From NCBI GenBank assembly GCA_963771655.1, contig CAVYUG010000001.1, positions 310,001 to 374,000 of the forward strand: a DNA stretch of 64,000 bases. The letters run 5' to 3'. The position numbers and the translations under genes are program-made. Position 1 is the stretch's first letter, and the number at the start of each line of letters is the position of its first letter. The notes under the pieces were generated by a model that worked only from the letters and a program-made list of their open reading frames with translations, was not told where the DNA came from and did not search any database. This document shows positions 7,837 through 16,342 of this stretch, piece after piece. This stretch comes from JAWVFM01 sp963771655. Its GTDB lineage: Bacteria > Actinomycetota > Thermoleophilia > Solirubrobacterales > 70-9.

Positions 7837-8211
7837 GTGCGCAGACACATGCTCAAGTCGAAGATCCATCGGGCGACGGTTACGGCCTGTGACCCCGACT
7901 ACGTCGGGAGCATCACCGTCGACGCCGAGCTCATGCGATCGGCGGACCTTCTGCCAAACGAGCAGGTCCATGTGTGGGACATCGAGAACGGCTCCCGCAT
8001 CGTCACCTATGTCATCGAGGGCGCGCCGGGCGAGATCCAGGTGAACGGCGCTGCCGCCCGCCTCGTCAAGCGGGGCGACAAGGTGATCATCGCCTCGTAC
8101 GCCGATTACGACGCGACGGACCTCGAGGCGTACGCGCCCGTCGTCGTCCACGTCGACGACGCGAATCAAACCGTGGGCGTCGACTCGAGCCCGGAGGTGC
8201 TCCTCTCATGA
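7837..8211 (+). CDS. panD: Aspartate 1-decarboxylase
   Basis: PanD makes beta-alanine from aspartate, using a pyruvoyl group formed by self-cleavage. The cleavage site VGSITVD is present, with Gly24-Ser25; Ser25 becomes the pyruvoyl residue. Other family blocks are MLKSKIHRATVT, the KRGDKVIIASY strand and the acidic C-terminus. At 124 residues it is the usual length. I chose GTG at 7837 because GGAGG is 10 bases upstream; an internal ATG at 7849 would lack that spacing. The stop overlaps the panB start (ATGA). Confidence 0.96.
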   Translation: MRRHMLKSKIHRATVTACDPDYVGSITVDAELMRSADLLPNEQVHVWDIENGSRIVTYVIEGAPGEIQVNGAAARLVKRGDKVIIASYADYDATDLEAYAPVVVHVDDANQTVGVDSSPEVLLS

Positions 8212-9125
8212 GCTCCCGACCACGGATCGACCCCTCCGACGCGGCCAAGACGCCGGTCACCGTCCCGAGGCTCGCCGAGATGAAGGCGGCGGGCGAGCGG
8301 ATAGTGATGGTCACGGCCTACGACTATCCCTCGGCGCTCGTCGCGGAAGAGGCCGGCGTCGACGTCGTGCTGGTCGGCGACACCGCCGCCATGGTGGTCC
8401 TCGGCTACGACGCGACAACCCCCGTCGGCATGGACGAGATGACGACGATGGCGGCAGCCGTGAGACGCGGCCTGAAGACGCCGCTGCTCATCGGCGATAT
8501 GCCCTTCGGCTCGTACGAGCGCTCGAGCGAGCACGCGATCGACAACGCGCAGCGGTTCGTCCGGGAGGCGGGGTGCTCCGCGGTGAAGCTCGAGCGCGGA
8601 GGCGCCTCGGTTGAGCGGGCTCGGGCGATCGTGCGCTCCGGCATCCCCGTGATGGGCCACGTGGGCCTCACGCCGCAGACGGTGAACGCCCTCGGCGGCT
8701 TCAAGACCCAGGGGAAGACGGCGGCAAGCGCCGCGCGCGTGGCCGAGGAAGCCTTCGCACTCCAGGCTGCGGGCTGCTTCGCGATCGTGTTCGAGGCGGT
8801 GCCGTCCGCCATCACGGAGGCGCTGGTTTCGAAGCTCGAGGTTCCCGTGATCGGGATCGGCGCGGGCCCCGTCACGGCCGGCCAGGTGCTGGTGTTCCAC
8901 GACCTCCTCGGGATCCACAAGGGACACATTCCGAAGTTCGTGAAGCGCTATGCCGAGATCGGCGACGCGATGACCGCCGGCGTCCGCGCCTTCGCCGACG
9001 AGGTCCGCTCCGGGCAGTTCCCCGATTCCGAGCACACGTACTCGGTGGAGCCCTCCGAGCTCGAGGCCTTCGAGCACTACCTGGAGCAGGACTCGCTGGC
9101 CGCGGCGTCGGCCTGGGATTGGTGA
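8208..9125 (+). CDS. panB: 3-methyl-2-oxobutanoate hydroxymethyltransferase
   Basis: PanB transfers a hydroxymethyl group from methylene-tetrahydrofolate to alpha-ketoisovalerate, giving ketopantoate. The 305-residue TIM-barrel protein shows MVTAYDYPSALVAEEAGVD, VLVGDTAAMVVLGYDAT, GDMPFGSYE, the VKLERG strand and GHVGLTPQTVNALGGFK, then IGIGAGPVTAGQVLVFHDLLG, matching the metal and substrate residues of the family. It overlaps panD by 4 bp. No panE-like ketopantoate reductase is nearby. It is the last gene of the pan operon; yjbQ follows after a 66-bp gap. Confidence 0.96.
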   Translation: MSSRPRIDPSDAAKTPVTVPRLAEMKAAGERIVMVTAYDYPSALVAEEAGVDVVLVGDTAAMVVLGYDATTPVGMDEMTTMAAAVRRGLKTPLLIGDMPFGSYERSSEHAIDNAQRFVREAGCSAVKLERGGASVERARAIVRSGIPVMGHVGLTPQTVNALGGFKTQGKTAASAARVAEEAFALQAAGCFAIVFEAVPSAITEALVSKLEVPVIGIGAGPVTAGQVLVFHDLLGIHKGHIPKFVKRYAEIGDAMTAGVRAFADEVRSGQFPDSEHTYSVEPSELEAFEHYLEQDSLAAASAWDW

Positions 9126-9191
9126 CGACGAGGGGGCAGCGCTCGCCGAGTGGTGAATTGAGCACCGCTTAGGTGCAAAATCCTCCACTCG

Positions 9192-9605
9192 ATGCTTCGT
9201 ACATCCGAAATACGCCTCTCGACGCGTGGCGACGCCGACGTGGTCGATCTCAGCGACCGTATCGCCTCCCTCCTCACTGAATCCGAAGTTCAGAACGGCC
9301 AACTGACCGCCTTCGTTCGCGGCTCCACGGCGGCGATCACGACGATGGAGCTCGAGCCCGGCGGGGTCCACGACCTCCGCGCGCTCCTCGATCGGCTCAT
9401 CCCGCCACATGGCGAATACGAGCACAACCGCCTCAACCACGACACCAACTCCCACGCCCATCAGCGCGCCTCGCTGATCGGGCCCTCGGAGGTGGTGCCG
9501 ATCGTCGGTGGACGCCTCGCGCTCGGCACCTGGCAGCAGCTCGTGCTGGTCGATTTCGACGACCGACCGCGCGAGCGCACGGTGGTCGTTCAGATCGCCG
9601 CCTGA
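9192..9605 (+). CDS. YjbQ/UPF0047 family protein
   Basis: The 137-residue protein contains the signature HNRLNHDTNSHAHQRASLIG followed by PSE, with the clustered histidines that form the metal site of the YjbQ (UPF0047) family; members have been reported to have weak thiamine-phosphate synthase activity. The C-terminal GTWQQLVLVDFDDRPRERTV is also conserved. Length is typical. It is probably its own transcript or a read-through from panB. Its stop lies 11 bp from that of the convergent delta-60-repeat gene. The physiological role of the family is unsettled. Confidence 0.88.
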   Translation: MLRTSEIRLSTRGDADVVDLSDRIASLLTESEVQNGQLTAFVRGSTAAITTMELEPGGVHDLRALLDRLIPPHGEYEHNRLNHDTNSHAHQRASLIGPSEVVPIVGGRLALGTWQQLVLVDFDDRPRERTVVVQIAA

Positions 9606-9616
9606 GGTCGCTCTCC

Positions 9617-12142
9617 TCAGGGATGAAAGGCCGCCAGCGCGGCGAAAGTCTGCCGGTTGGAGCCGTTTGGGTTCTCGAATGACGCGTCGCCGGCAGCCAG
9701 GATGCGGCCGGGCGCCGCAGTCACTGCCTTGAGCCTCCCGAAGACCTTCGAGATCACCACCCCCTGCGCGCCGAAGTAGCGGTCGATCGTGCCGTTGCGG
9801 CGCACCCGCACCATCGCGAAGTGGTCGCTGTTGGTACCCGCAAGAACGAGCTTCCCCCGGTGCCCCTGGAAGGTCCCGGCCAGGATCGACCCACCTATTC
9901 CGGGCACGTCTCGAAGCGCCGCCGCCCGGCGGTTGTACAGGCGATCCCGCTTGCCGTCCGCCTGGTAGCGGAACAGGGCGATGCTTCGGCTGGAGGTCCG
10001 GCCCAGCAGCAGCGGGCGGCCGTCCGCCGCCATCAGAAGGGCGCTGACGTCCCCGTGCTTGCCGACCGGGACGCTCGCGACGCCCCGGGGCCCGCCGAAC
10101 GAGAGGCTCCGCGTGCCGTCGGCGTTGAGCTCGACCATTGCCCCCGAGTACGGGCCCGCCACACCGCGCGTGCCCGCGACGAGTATCCGGCCGTTCCCGC
10201 TCAGGGCTACCGCCCTCAGCGTCTTGACGCTGCGGGCGCCGGCGAGCGCGACGATCCCGTCGCCGCCGAACGAGCGGTCGAGCGCCCCGTCGCTGCTGTA
10301 ACGAACGAGCGTCGCACGCTGGCCGACGTTCCCCCCCACGACGATCTTCCCGCTCGCCTCAAGGACCGCGCCGGCCACACTCCCCCGCTGGGCCGGAAAC
10401 CCCGTGATCACGATCCCGTCGTCGCCGAAGGTCGAATCGAGCGAGCCGTCCGTGTCGTATCGGGCAAGGGCGAACCGGATTCGGTCGGTGCCGCGGGCGT
10501 GACCCGCGCCGACCACGACGATCTTCCCGTCCGCTTGTCGGAGCGCGGTTGTGGCCGTGGTCGGGAGCGCCGACGGATCGCTCACAAGTGAGGTCGCGAC
10601 CAGGCCGTCATCGCCGAAGCTCGCATCGAGCCTTCCGTCGCTCGTGTACTTGGCGAGGGCGAAGCCCGAGCCGCCGGGATACGGATGGGCGTCGTAGGCG
10701 TACGAGTCGCCCACGACGATCACGCTCCTGTCGGGCTGCGCGATGACGGCCTTCGGATGGGAGTTGCGGGCGGCCACCACGATGCTGCCGGGCGGGCTGG
10801 CCAGAACGGTTCCGTTGTCGCCGAATGAGGTGTCGGGCATGCCGTCGGCGGCGAAGCGGCCGACGGCGACGGCGCCGAAGTAGGCGCTGCAGTCCTGGTC
10901 GAGCTGCAGGCAGTCGGTCCCGTTCCCGAGGATGGCGATGCCGCCCGTGGCGTCAGGCGACACGGCAGCGACGCTGACGCCGCCTCGGCCGAAGTCGAGT
11001 GGCTCCGTTCCGCCACTGCCGAAGCTCGAGTCGAGGCTGCCCTCGGGGTTGAAGCGTGTGAGCAAGCCCGGGTTGGGCGGCGTAAGGGGGAGGGTTCCTC
11101 CCGCGAACAGGAGCTTGCCGTTCGGCTGCAGCGCTATCCCCCTCGAGGCGACGCAGCAATCGGGGTGCGCGACCTCCGCGATGCCGCCGCTGCCAAACGA
11201 GTTGTCCAAGGCGCCGTCGGGCAGAAGGCGCACCAAAGCGAATCCATCGAGCCCCGTGGTGGCGAGGACGAGCTTGCCATCAGGCTGAACGAGCGACCCG
11301 GTGGGGGACGCGGTGACCAAGTAGGACAGCCCGAGGTTGACGGTGGCCACACCGGAGGCGCCGAACGACGAATCCAGCGATCCGCTGCCGGTGTACCGGA
11401 GGACGGTGAGCTTGCCCTGAGCCGTGCCCGTCACGACGACCTTTCCATTCGGCTGGAGCAGCAGTCCGTCCTCGCTGGGGCACAGATTCGGTCCCAGGTC
11501 GGTGGTTGCAACGCCACCGGTCCCAAACGAGGAATCGGGTGATCCGCTGGCGCGGTAGCGGGCAACCGTGAGAGAGCATTGAGCGGGGACCTGGGTGGCG
11601 ACGAGGATCATGCCGTTCGGCTGAACCGCCATTGCCTTCCCCGGGCCTTGCAGGCTCGTGACCGTTCCGCCGGCCCCGAACGAGGTGTCGGGCGAGCCAT
11701 CCGCGTTGTACCGGGCGAGGAAGCCGGCCGTCGTGCCGGTGGGACCGCTGCCGGCCACCACGATCTTCCCGTCGCCCTGCAGCGCGACCGAGTTGGCGGT
11801 TGCCTCGCCACCAAGCTCCGTGGTGACGAATCCGGCCTCACCGAACGAAGGGTCGGGCGTGCCGTCAGCGTCAAAGCGAGCGACGAGGAGCGCGCTCGCC
11901 GCCCCGTAGAGGAACTTGCCCGCGCCGCCAACGAGGACGAACTTCCCGTCCCCCTGAACGACGGCGTCCCTGACGTCGGCGCTTTCCAGCGCGCGAGCTT
12001 CCATCGCGCCGTAGACGGACCCGTGATTGCCGAACGAGGCGTCGAGGTCGCCCGGCGCGACCGCAGCGGACGCACCCGTGACCGTCAGGAGGGCGCCCGC
12101 GGCGGCGAGCGCGAGCCCTCTAAGCGGCCTTGGAGCCCGCAC
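9617..12142 (-). CDS. Secreted delta-60-repeat beta-propeller-like protein
   Basis: An 841-residue protein with an N-terminal signal peptide (about residues 1-27, ending ASA). The rest is about 13 tandem units of 55-60 residues, each with a GKIVVAG-like strand, an LARYNADGS-like strand and an LDSSFG-like turn (examples LDASFG, PDTSFG, LDSSFG). This is the delta-60 repeat, thought to build beta-propellers. No anchor or enzymatic domain is visible. GTG at 12142 lies inside the end of the preceding lipoprotein gene, so it is the last gene of the 16928-9617 operon. It probably acts outside the cell in binding; the ligand is unknown. Confidence 0.85.
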   Translation of the reverse strand: MRAPRPLRGLALAAAGALLTVTGASAAVAPGDLDASFGNHGSVYGAMEARALESADVRDAVVQGDGKFVLVGGAGKFLYGAASALLVARFDADGTPDPSFGEAGFVTTELGGEATANSVALQGDGKIVVAGSGPTGTTAGFLARYNADGSPDTSFGAGGTVTSLQGPGKAMAVQPNGMILVATQVPAQCSLTVARYRASGSPDSSFGTGGVATTDLGPNLCPSEDGLLLQPNGKVVVTGTAQGKLTVLRYTGSGSLDSSFGASGVATVNLGLSYLVTASPTGSLVQPDGKLVLATTGLDGFALVRLLPDGALDNSFGSGGIAEVAHPDCCVASRGIALQPNGKLLFAGGTLPLTPPNPGLLTRFNPEGSLDSSFGSGGTEPLDFGRGGVSVAAVSPDATGGIAILGNGTDCLQLDQDCSAYFGAVAVGRFAADGMPDTSFGDNGTVLASPPGSIVVAARNSHPKAVIAQPDRSVIVVGDSYAYDAHPYPGGSGFALAKYTSDGRLDASFGDDGLVATSLVSDPSALPTTATTALRQADGKIVVVGAGHARGTDRIRFALARYDTDGSLDSTFGDDGIVITGFPAQRGSVAGAVLEASGKIVVGGNVGQRATLVRYSSDGALDRSFGGDGIVALAGARSVKTLRAVALSGNGRILVAGTRGVAGPYSGAMVELNADGTRSLSFGGPRGVASVPVGKHGDVSALLMAADGRPLLLGRTSSRSIALFRYQADGKRDRLYNRRAAALRDVPGIGGSILAGTFQGHRGKLVLAGTNSDHFAMVRVRRNGTIDRYFGAQGVVISKVFGRLKAVTAAPGRILAAGDASFENPNGSNRQTFAALAAFHP

Positions 12143-12749
12143 GCCTGGAGATCGTCACCGAGTCGTCGCTCAGGTGCAGCGTGCCGCGCACGCCACGCGA
12201 GCCCACGAACTCGATCTCGCCGCCGCGCTGCGCTGAGGTTGCCACGGCCGCGCCTTCGGGTGCCCCCACGATCCGCACCGCGCCCGCACCGGGCACGTTC
12301 ACGACCTTCTGCGACTGGGTGACCCTGATGTGGTCCTGGCGGAAGATTCCAAGCTCACCCATGGTGGGGTTCGCGGGATTCGCCCCAGCGTCGATCGCCG
12401 TGTAGGTGCGCTTGTCGCCGGCCTGCCAGCCGTTCGTGAACGGGTAGATCACGTCGGAGGAGAAGAACGGTCCCGGCGGCTCCGGAACGATCTCAGCCGG
12501 CCTGACGTGCGTCGCGGGCAGGCCGTGACCGTGCCTCAGCTTCTTGACCCCGCCCTGCCCGACGCCGAGCTCGCGCTGGAGGCGCTTCGTCGCGGCCTGC
12601 TTCTCCCTTGCCGAGATGCCGTTGGCTCCGCCCCCCTCGCGCTGCGCCGTGGTGGTGGTGGTGTCGTCGCCACCCCCGCAGCCGGCGGCGGCAATGCCAA
12701 GGCACGCCGTCGCGCCGAGGACCGCGAGGCGAGTGGCGCGTCTAGCCAT
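12120..12749 (-). CDS. Hypothetical lipoprotein
   Basis: A 209-residue protein with a basic start (MARRATRL), a hydrophobic core and the lipobox AAGC followed by GGGDD and a Thr-rich linker, so it is probably anchored outside the membrane. The mature domain includes SSDVIYPFTNGWQAGDKRTYTAIDAG and, near the C-terminus, VRIVGAPEGAA and GTLHLSDDSVTI, which look like beta-strands. I recognise no family. ATG at 12749 (or GTG at 12752) overlaps the stop of the upstream delta-60 gene, and its own stop lies inside the start of the next delta-60 gene. Confidence 0.75.
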   Translation of the reverse strand: MARRATRLAVLGATACLGIAAAGCGGGDDTTTTTAQREGGGANGISAREKQAATKRLQRELGVGQGGVKKLRHGHGLPATHVRPAEIVPEPPGPFFSSDVIYPFTNGWQAGDKRTYTAIDAGANPANPTMGELGIFRQDHIRVTQSQKVVNVPGAGAVRIVGAPEGAAVATSAQRGGEIEFVGSRGVRGTLHLSDDSVTISRRAGSKAA

Positions 12750-14931
12750 CACCCGCGCTCTTCGCCACCCACTGGTCCTCCTTGAAGTTCAGGAGCTCGC
12801 GGCCGACGTGGCCGGGCGCCTTCCGTCGCATGCGGACCCAACTCTCGCCGGGCGTCATGCCGCTGAACTGCGTGGACCCGGTGGTGCCGGCGAAGACGTA
12901 CGGCGACGAGTGGGCGCTGTTCCACCTGCGGGCGACGCTTGCCCACTGAGCGGCCTGGTCGAAGTGGTTGGGGTTGCCCCGGTAGTAGACCTCGGGCAGT
13001 GGCTCGCCGCCCCGGTCGTGCGAGACCTGGGCGACATCCCCGAGCGTCCAGCCGTTGAAGCACCCGTGGTAGTGGAGGCCGGGGTGCGGCGGGCAACCGC
13101 CGGCGGTGCCGAAATCCATGTAGCCGCGAGGCCAGGTCGCCTTCGCGCCATTGGCGAGTAGCCGCGAGTACTTGGGGCCCCAGTAGCCGGCCTCGATGTC
13201 GCCCGCCACCCCCGCGCGCTCCGCCGGGGTGTAGCCATGAACGCGCTGGTAGCGCCACAGGCGGTGCACGGTGCGCGCCTGATGGACGCCGATCTGCCGG
13301 GCCCGGTTCGCTGCGAACTTCGACTTGAAGTGGTTGGTCACGGCGTAGGAGATCTGCGCCTGGCCTCGCCGGTGGCAGGACGCGTAGGCGTCGGCCGCCA
13401 CCTGGAGCGCGATGCGGATCTGCCGGTTCGAGGCCGTGAAGCTCGCATTGTTCACAGCCGCGCCGAAGTTGCCGTTGAGATAGGCGCGAGCGCCGCCGAA
13501 GTCGAGGAGCAGCGCCCGATTGGCGCTGCGAGGCTGCGAGCGGGCAAAGGCGCACGCGTCGGCCGCGGCGAACCGCTTCAGCTCCGTCATGCTGTCGGCA
13601 TTGACGTACCAGGCGGGAACCGGGTGCGGCGCGGTCCGCCGGCGGGTCTTCGCAGTTCGGTCGGCGCGCAGGTGCGCCCGCGCTCTGCTCCGCGTCGCCG
13701 GCCCGCTCCCGGCTCCAGCCGGCGCCTCGGGCGCAGCGCCAAAGTCCGTCGTCACGAGCCCACCGTCGCCGAACGAGGCATCCGGTGCTCCATCGAGGGC
13801 GAATGCCGCAAGGGCGAAATCCGATACGCCGGTGGCACCCGAGGCTCCGATGACGATGGGGCCCGATGGCTCGTCGAGGACTGCGGCGGCCGAATGGAGG
13901 CCCGACGTGGTGACAATACCCGTGCCACCGAAGCCGGAGTCGAGTGCACCGGCGAGATCGAGGCGACCGACGACCGCGCCATCCGTGTCATCGCCGGCGA
14001 GCACGAGCCCGTCACGCTCGGGAGCGACCGCGGCAGCGGAGCTCCCCTGCGGCCCCAACGCGGCCGATCCCTCGTCGCCGAAAGCGGCGTCCGCCGAGCC
14101 GTCGGGGCCGAACCGGCCGACGAGCGCCTGACCGCCGACGGATCCCGCGACGAGCACGCCCCCGTCGGGGTTCGCGGCGATCCCGTCGACGGATGCCCCC
14201 GCTGGAAGCGCGGTCGTGACCGTGCCATCGGAGCCGAACGACTCGTCGGGCGAGCCGTCCGGGGAAAGGCGCGAAACCACAAGCGAGGCCTGGCTCTCGC
14301 CGCTCGAGAGGCCGGCGGTCACGATGCCGCCGCCGACGGGGACCACGGCCCGGACGTCGACGGGCGCCTCGGCGGTAGTGAAGGCGGGATCGATCGCGCC
14401 GTCGGCCGAAAGGCGGTACACGCGCGACCCCGACGCCCCGCTCGCGATGACGATGCTCTCCCGGTTCGGCAGCACCGCCACGGATGCGGCCCGGCAGCAG
14501 CCCAGCGTGACCGATCCTCCCTCGCCGAAGCCGCGGTCGAGCGAGCCGTCTTCGCGGTAGCGCACGACCGTCGCGCGGACGCCCGAGCGCCCGGCGGCGA
14601 CTATCGAGCCGTCAGCCTCGAGGGCTGCCGCGAGGATCTCGTTGTCGGCTCGTCCGTCGACGTCGGTCGTCACGAGGCCGTGATCACCGAACGAGCTGTC
14701 GAGAGCGCCCGAGGATAGGTAGCGCGCAAGCGCGAAACGCCCGTCGGAGCTACCGACCGCGACGACCTTGCCATCGGGCTGAAGCAGCGCTGCCCGAGCG
14801 ATGTCGTCGGAGGCTGCGCTGGGCGGCGTGGCGGCGCCGCCGGCGCTCGCCAGCACGAGCATGACCAAGGCCCCCGCCAGGGCGCCTCCGATCCCGCTTC
14901 GGAGCTTCCAGGTGCGAGTTCGATCGATCAA
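12742..14931 (-). CDS. Secreted delta-60-repeat protein with unrecognised C-terminal domain
   Basis: The 729-residue protein has a signal peptide (about 1-36). About seven delta-60 repeats follow, with LDSSFG, LDRGFG, PDESFG, ADAAFG, LDSGFG and PDASFG turns, to about residue 380. After an Arg/Thr/Pro linker a separate domain occupies residues 448-729. That domain has ALLLDFGG, GDIEAGYW (about 577-584), YMDFGTAGGCPPHPG and YHGCFNGW, a pattern that looks like a glycosidase-type TIM barrel; this is inference. The start is TTG at 14931, overlapping the DUF1028 stop as TTGA. It could recognise a polymer with the propeller and act on it with the second domain. Confidence 0.75.
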   Translation of the reverse strand: MIDRTRTWKLRSGIGGALAGALVMLVLASAGGAATPPSAASDDIARAALLQPDGKVVAVGSSDGRFALARYLSSGALDSSFGDHGLVTTDVDGRADNEILAAALEADGSIVAAGRSGVRATVVRYREDGSLDRGFGEGGSVTLGCCRAASVAVLPNRESIVIASGASGSRVYRLSADGAIDPAFTTAEAPVDVRAVVPVGGGIVTAGLSSGESQASLVVSRLSPDGSPDESFGSDGTVTTALPAGASVDGIAANPDGGVLVAGSVGGQALVGRFGPDGSADAAFGDEGSAALGPQGSSAAAVAPERDGLVLAGDDTDGAVVGRLDLAGALDSGFGGTGIVTTSGLHSAAAVLDEPSGPIVIGASGATGVSDFALAAFALDGAPDASFGDGGLVTTDFGAAPEAPAGAGSGPATRSRARAHLRADRTAKTRRRTAPHPVPAWYVNADSMTELKRFAAADACAFARSQPRSANRALLLDFGGARAYLNGNFGAAVNNASFTASNRQIRIALQVAADAYASCHRRGQAQISYAVTNHFKSKFAANRARQIGVHQARTVHRLWRYQRVHGYTPAERAGVAGDIEAGYWGPKYSRLLANGAKATWPRGYMDFGTAGGCPPHPGLHYHGCFNGWTLGDVAQVSHDRGGEPLPEVYYRGNPNHFDQAAQWASVARRWNSAHSSPYVFAGTTGSTQFSGMTPGESWVRMRRKAPGHVGRELLNFKEDQWVAKSAGDG

Positions 14932-15821
14932 GAAGAGGCATCGAGTGTAAGGGTCTCGCGAATTTCCGCTGCACCTGGAGCGATTTCGTGGGATAGACGA
15001 CCCAGGAGATCCCCCCATCCGGTGTGAGTCTCGATCGCCCTCTTTACGAGCCCCACGCCCAGATCGACCTGTCCCCGCTGCGCGAGGGACAGGCCGGCCC
15101 AAAACATGAACTCCGCGTTGTCCGGGACGAGGTCGAGCGCCCGCCGGCCCCGTTCTCCCGCCTCCTCGTGGCGGCCCTCCGCGCCGAGCTCCTCAGCCTC
15201 GCTCACGAGGGAATATGCCTCGGCTAGGCCGAGTAGGCGCCTCAGCTCCTCGAGTGGCTCGGGATGGTCCTCGACGCGCAGATCGACGGTTCGCCGCCAG
15301 CGCTCTCCCTCCGCAGGGACGACCAGGAGCGCCGCGGACTGGCGTCCGCGGACGTCGCCGCCGGCGGCCTCGCCCGCCTCGAGCGCCGTCAGAAGGCGCT
15401 CGGCAAGCGAACCCGCGGCACCCTCGAAGGCCCGGGCCATCGCCGGCCACACCTCCTTCGAAGCCATCATGTTGGCCTGCACCGAGAGCCCGTCGCCGGT
15501 GAGGTCCCCCGCGTACGGGATGCAGCTGTCGCCGGTGTGCACGGCCACCTCGCCTGCGGCGTCGATCACCGCGACCTGTCGCAGCCGCGCGCCATGGTCG
15601 GCCGCCACCTCGGCCTCGAGCGCGGCGCGTGGGTCCTCCCCGGCCTCGAGCCTGTCGAGGAGGCTCGGCCCGTAGGCCGGCTGGGCCATCGACTGCGTCG
15701 CGACCACGCCGACACCGGCGCGCCCCCAGGTGACGACCGAGCCGACCGAGAACCAGTGCGACTGGACCGCGACGCCGAGCTCGCCCGTCCGCGGGTCGCG
15801 CGCCGCCATCGAGTAGGTCAC
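14928..15821 (-). CDS. DUF1028 family Ntn-hydrolase-like protein
   Basis: The 297-residue protein starts VTYSMAARDPRTGELGVAV and continues GVVATQS and PYAGDLTGDGLSVQANMMAS, the conserved blocks of DUF1028. The family has an N-terminal-nucleophile hydrolase fold; Thr2 would be the exposed nucleophile once Met is removed. A C-terminal helical extension (from about residue 210) resembles a tetratricopeptide-like segment (EEAGERGRRALDLVPDNAEFMFWAGLSLAQRG). GTG at 15821 overlaps the upstream lipoprotein stop (GTGA) and the stop overlaps the next gene (TTGA). No signal peptide is seen, so it should be cytoplasmic, odd among exported neighbours. Substrate unknown. Confidence 0.85.
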   Translation of the reverse strand: MTYSMAARDPRTGELGVAVQSHWFSVGSVVTWGRAGVGVVATQSMAQPAYGPSLLDRLEAGEDPRAALEAEVAADHGARLRQVAVIDAAGEVAVHTGDSCIPYAGDLTGDGLSVQANMMASKEVWPAMARAFEGAAGSLAERLLTALEAGEAAGGDVRGRQSAALLVVPAEGERWRRTVDLRVEDHPEPLEELRRLLGLAEAYSLVSEAEELGAEGRHEEAGERGRRALDLVPDNAEFMFWAGLSLAQRGQVDLGVGLVKRAIETHTGWGDLLGRLSHEIAPGAAEIRETLTLDASS

Positions 15822-16342
15822 GGGCCCACGGGGACGTTCGACTTGATCGACTGAAGCCGCCAGTCCCCGCCCTCCCGTACGAGCGTCATCTGGAGCTTCT
15901 GCGCCGAGCTTGGCCCGCCGTGCGGGACGGCGACGACGAGCGCCCGGTGGCCCTTCGTGCTCGACTTCACGATCTCGACCGAGTCGGCCCGCCCGCCGGA
16001 GCGGACCGAGGCCCGGCAGCCCTGGACACCACCGAACGACTTGTCGAGGAGAGCCGGCGTGTAGAGCGTGCACACGGCCGGCTCGGCGGAGGTCAGCGCC
16101 ACTCGGACGATCTGCGTTGGGGATGCCTTGGTGGGCAGCGCATGATGCGTGGCCTGCGTCGAGTCACTCTGTGTGCTCTCGGGCGGCTTCGAGCTCGTGG
16201 TCGTGGTCGTCGGCCCACTCCGGGTTTCGCGCTTCGGGCTCTTGACCGTGCTCAAGGAGCTGCTCGACGACGAACTCGACCCACCGCCGCACCCACCGAC
16301 AGCGAGCGCCGCCGCCAGCGCCGCCGCGCTAGCCCACCTCAT
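15818..16342 (-). CDS. Hypothetical lipoprotein with Ser/Thr-rich linker
   Basis: This 174-residue protein has a classic lipoprotein signal ending AVGGC (Cys at about 18), then a low-complexity stretch of Ser and Thr to about residue 65, as in a wall-spanning linker. The folded part follows from about 70 with CTLYTPALLDKSFGG and a second Cys at GC, then strands ending WRLQSIKS; this resembles NTF2-like secreted domains found in actinobacterial lipoproteins, but I cannot assign a family. ATG at 16342 lies inside the end of the acyltransferase gene, and its stop overlaps the DUF1028 start. Confidence 0.75.
   Translation of the reverse strand: MRWASAAALAAALAVGGCGGGSSSSSSSSLSTVKSPKRETRSGPTTTTTSSKPPESTQSDSTQATHHALPTKASPTQIVRVALTSAEPAVCTLYTPALLDKSFGGVQGCRASVRSGGRADSVEIVKSSTKGHRALVVAVPHGGPSSAQKLQMTLVREGGDWRLQSIKSNVPVGP

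Noticed and set aside
13237..14718. Long + strand frame opposite the second delta-60 gene
   Set aside because: Composition is Arg/Gly/Asp-rich with no motif; the opposite strand has signal peptide and repeats.
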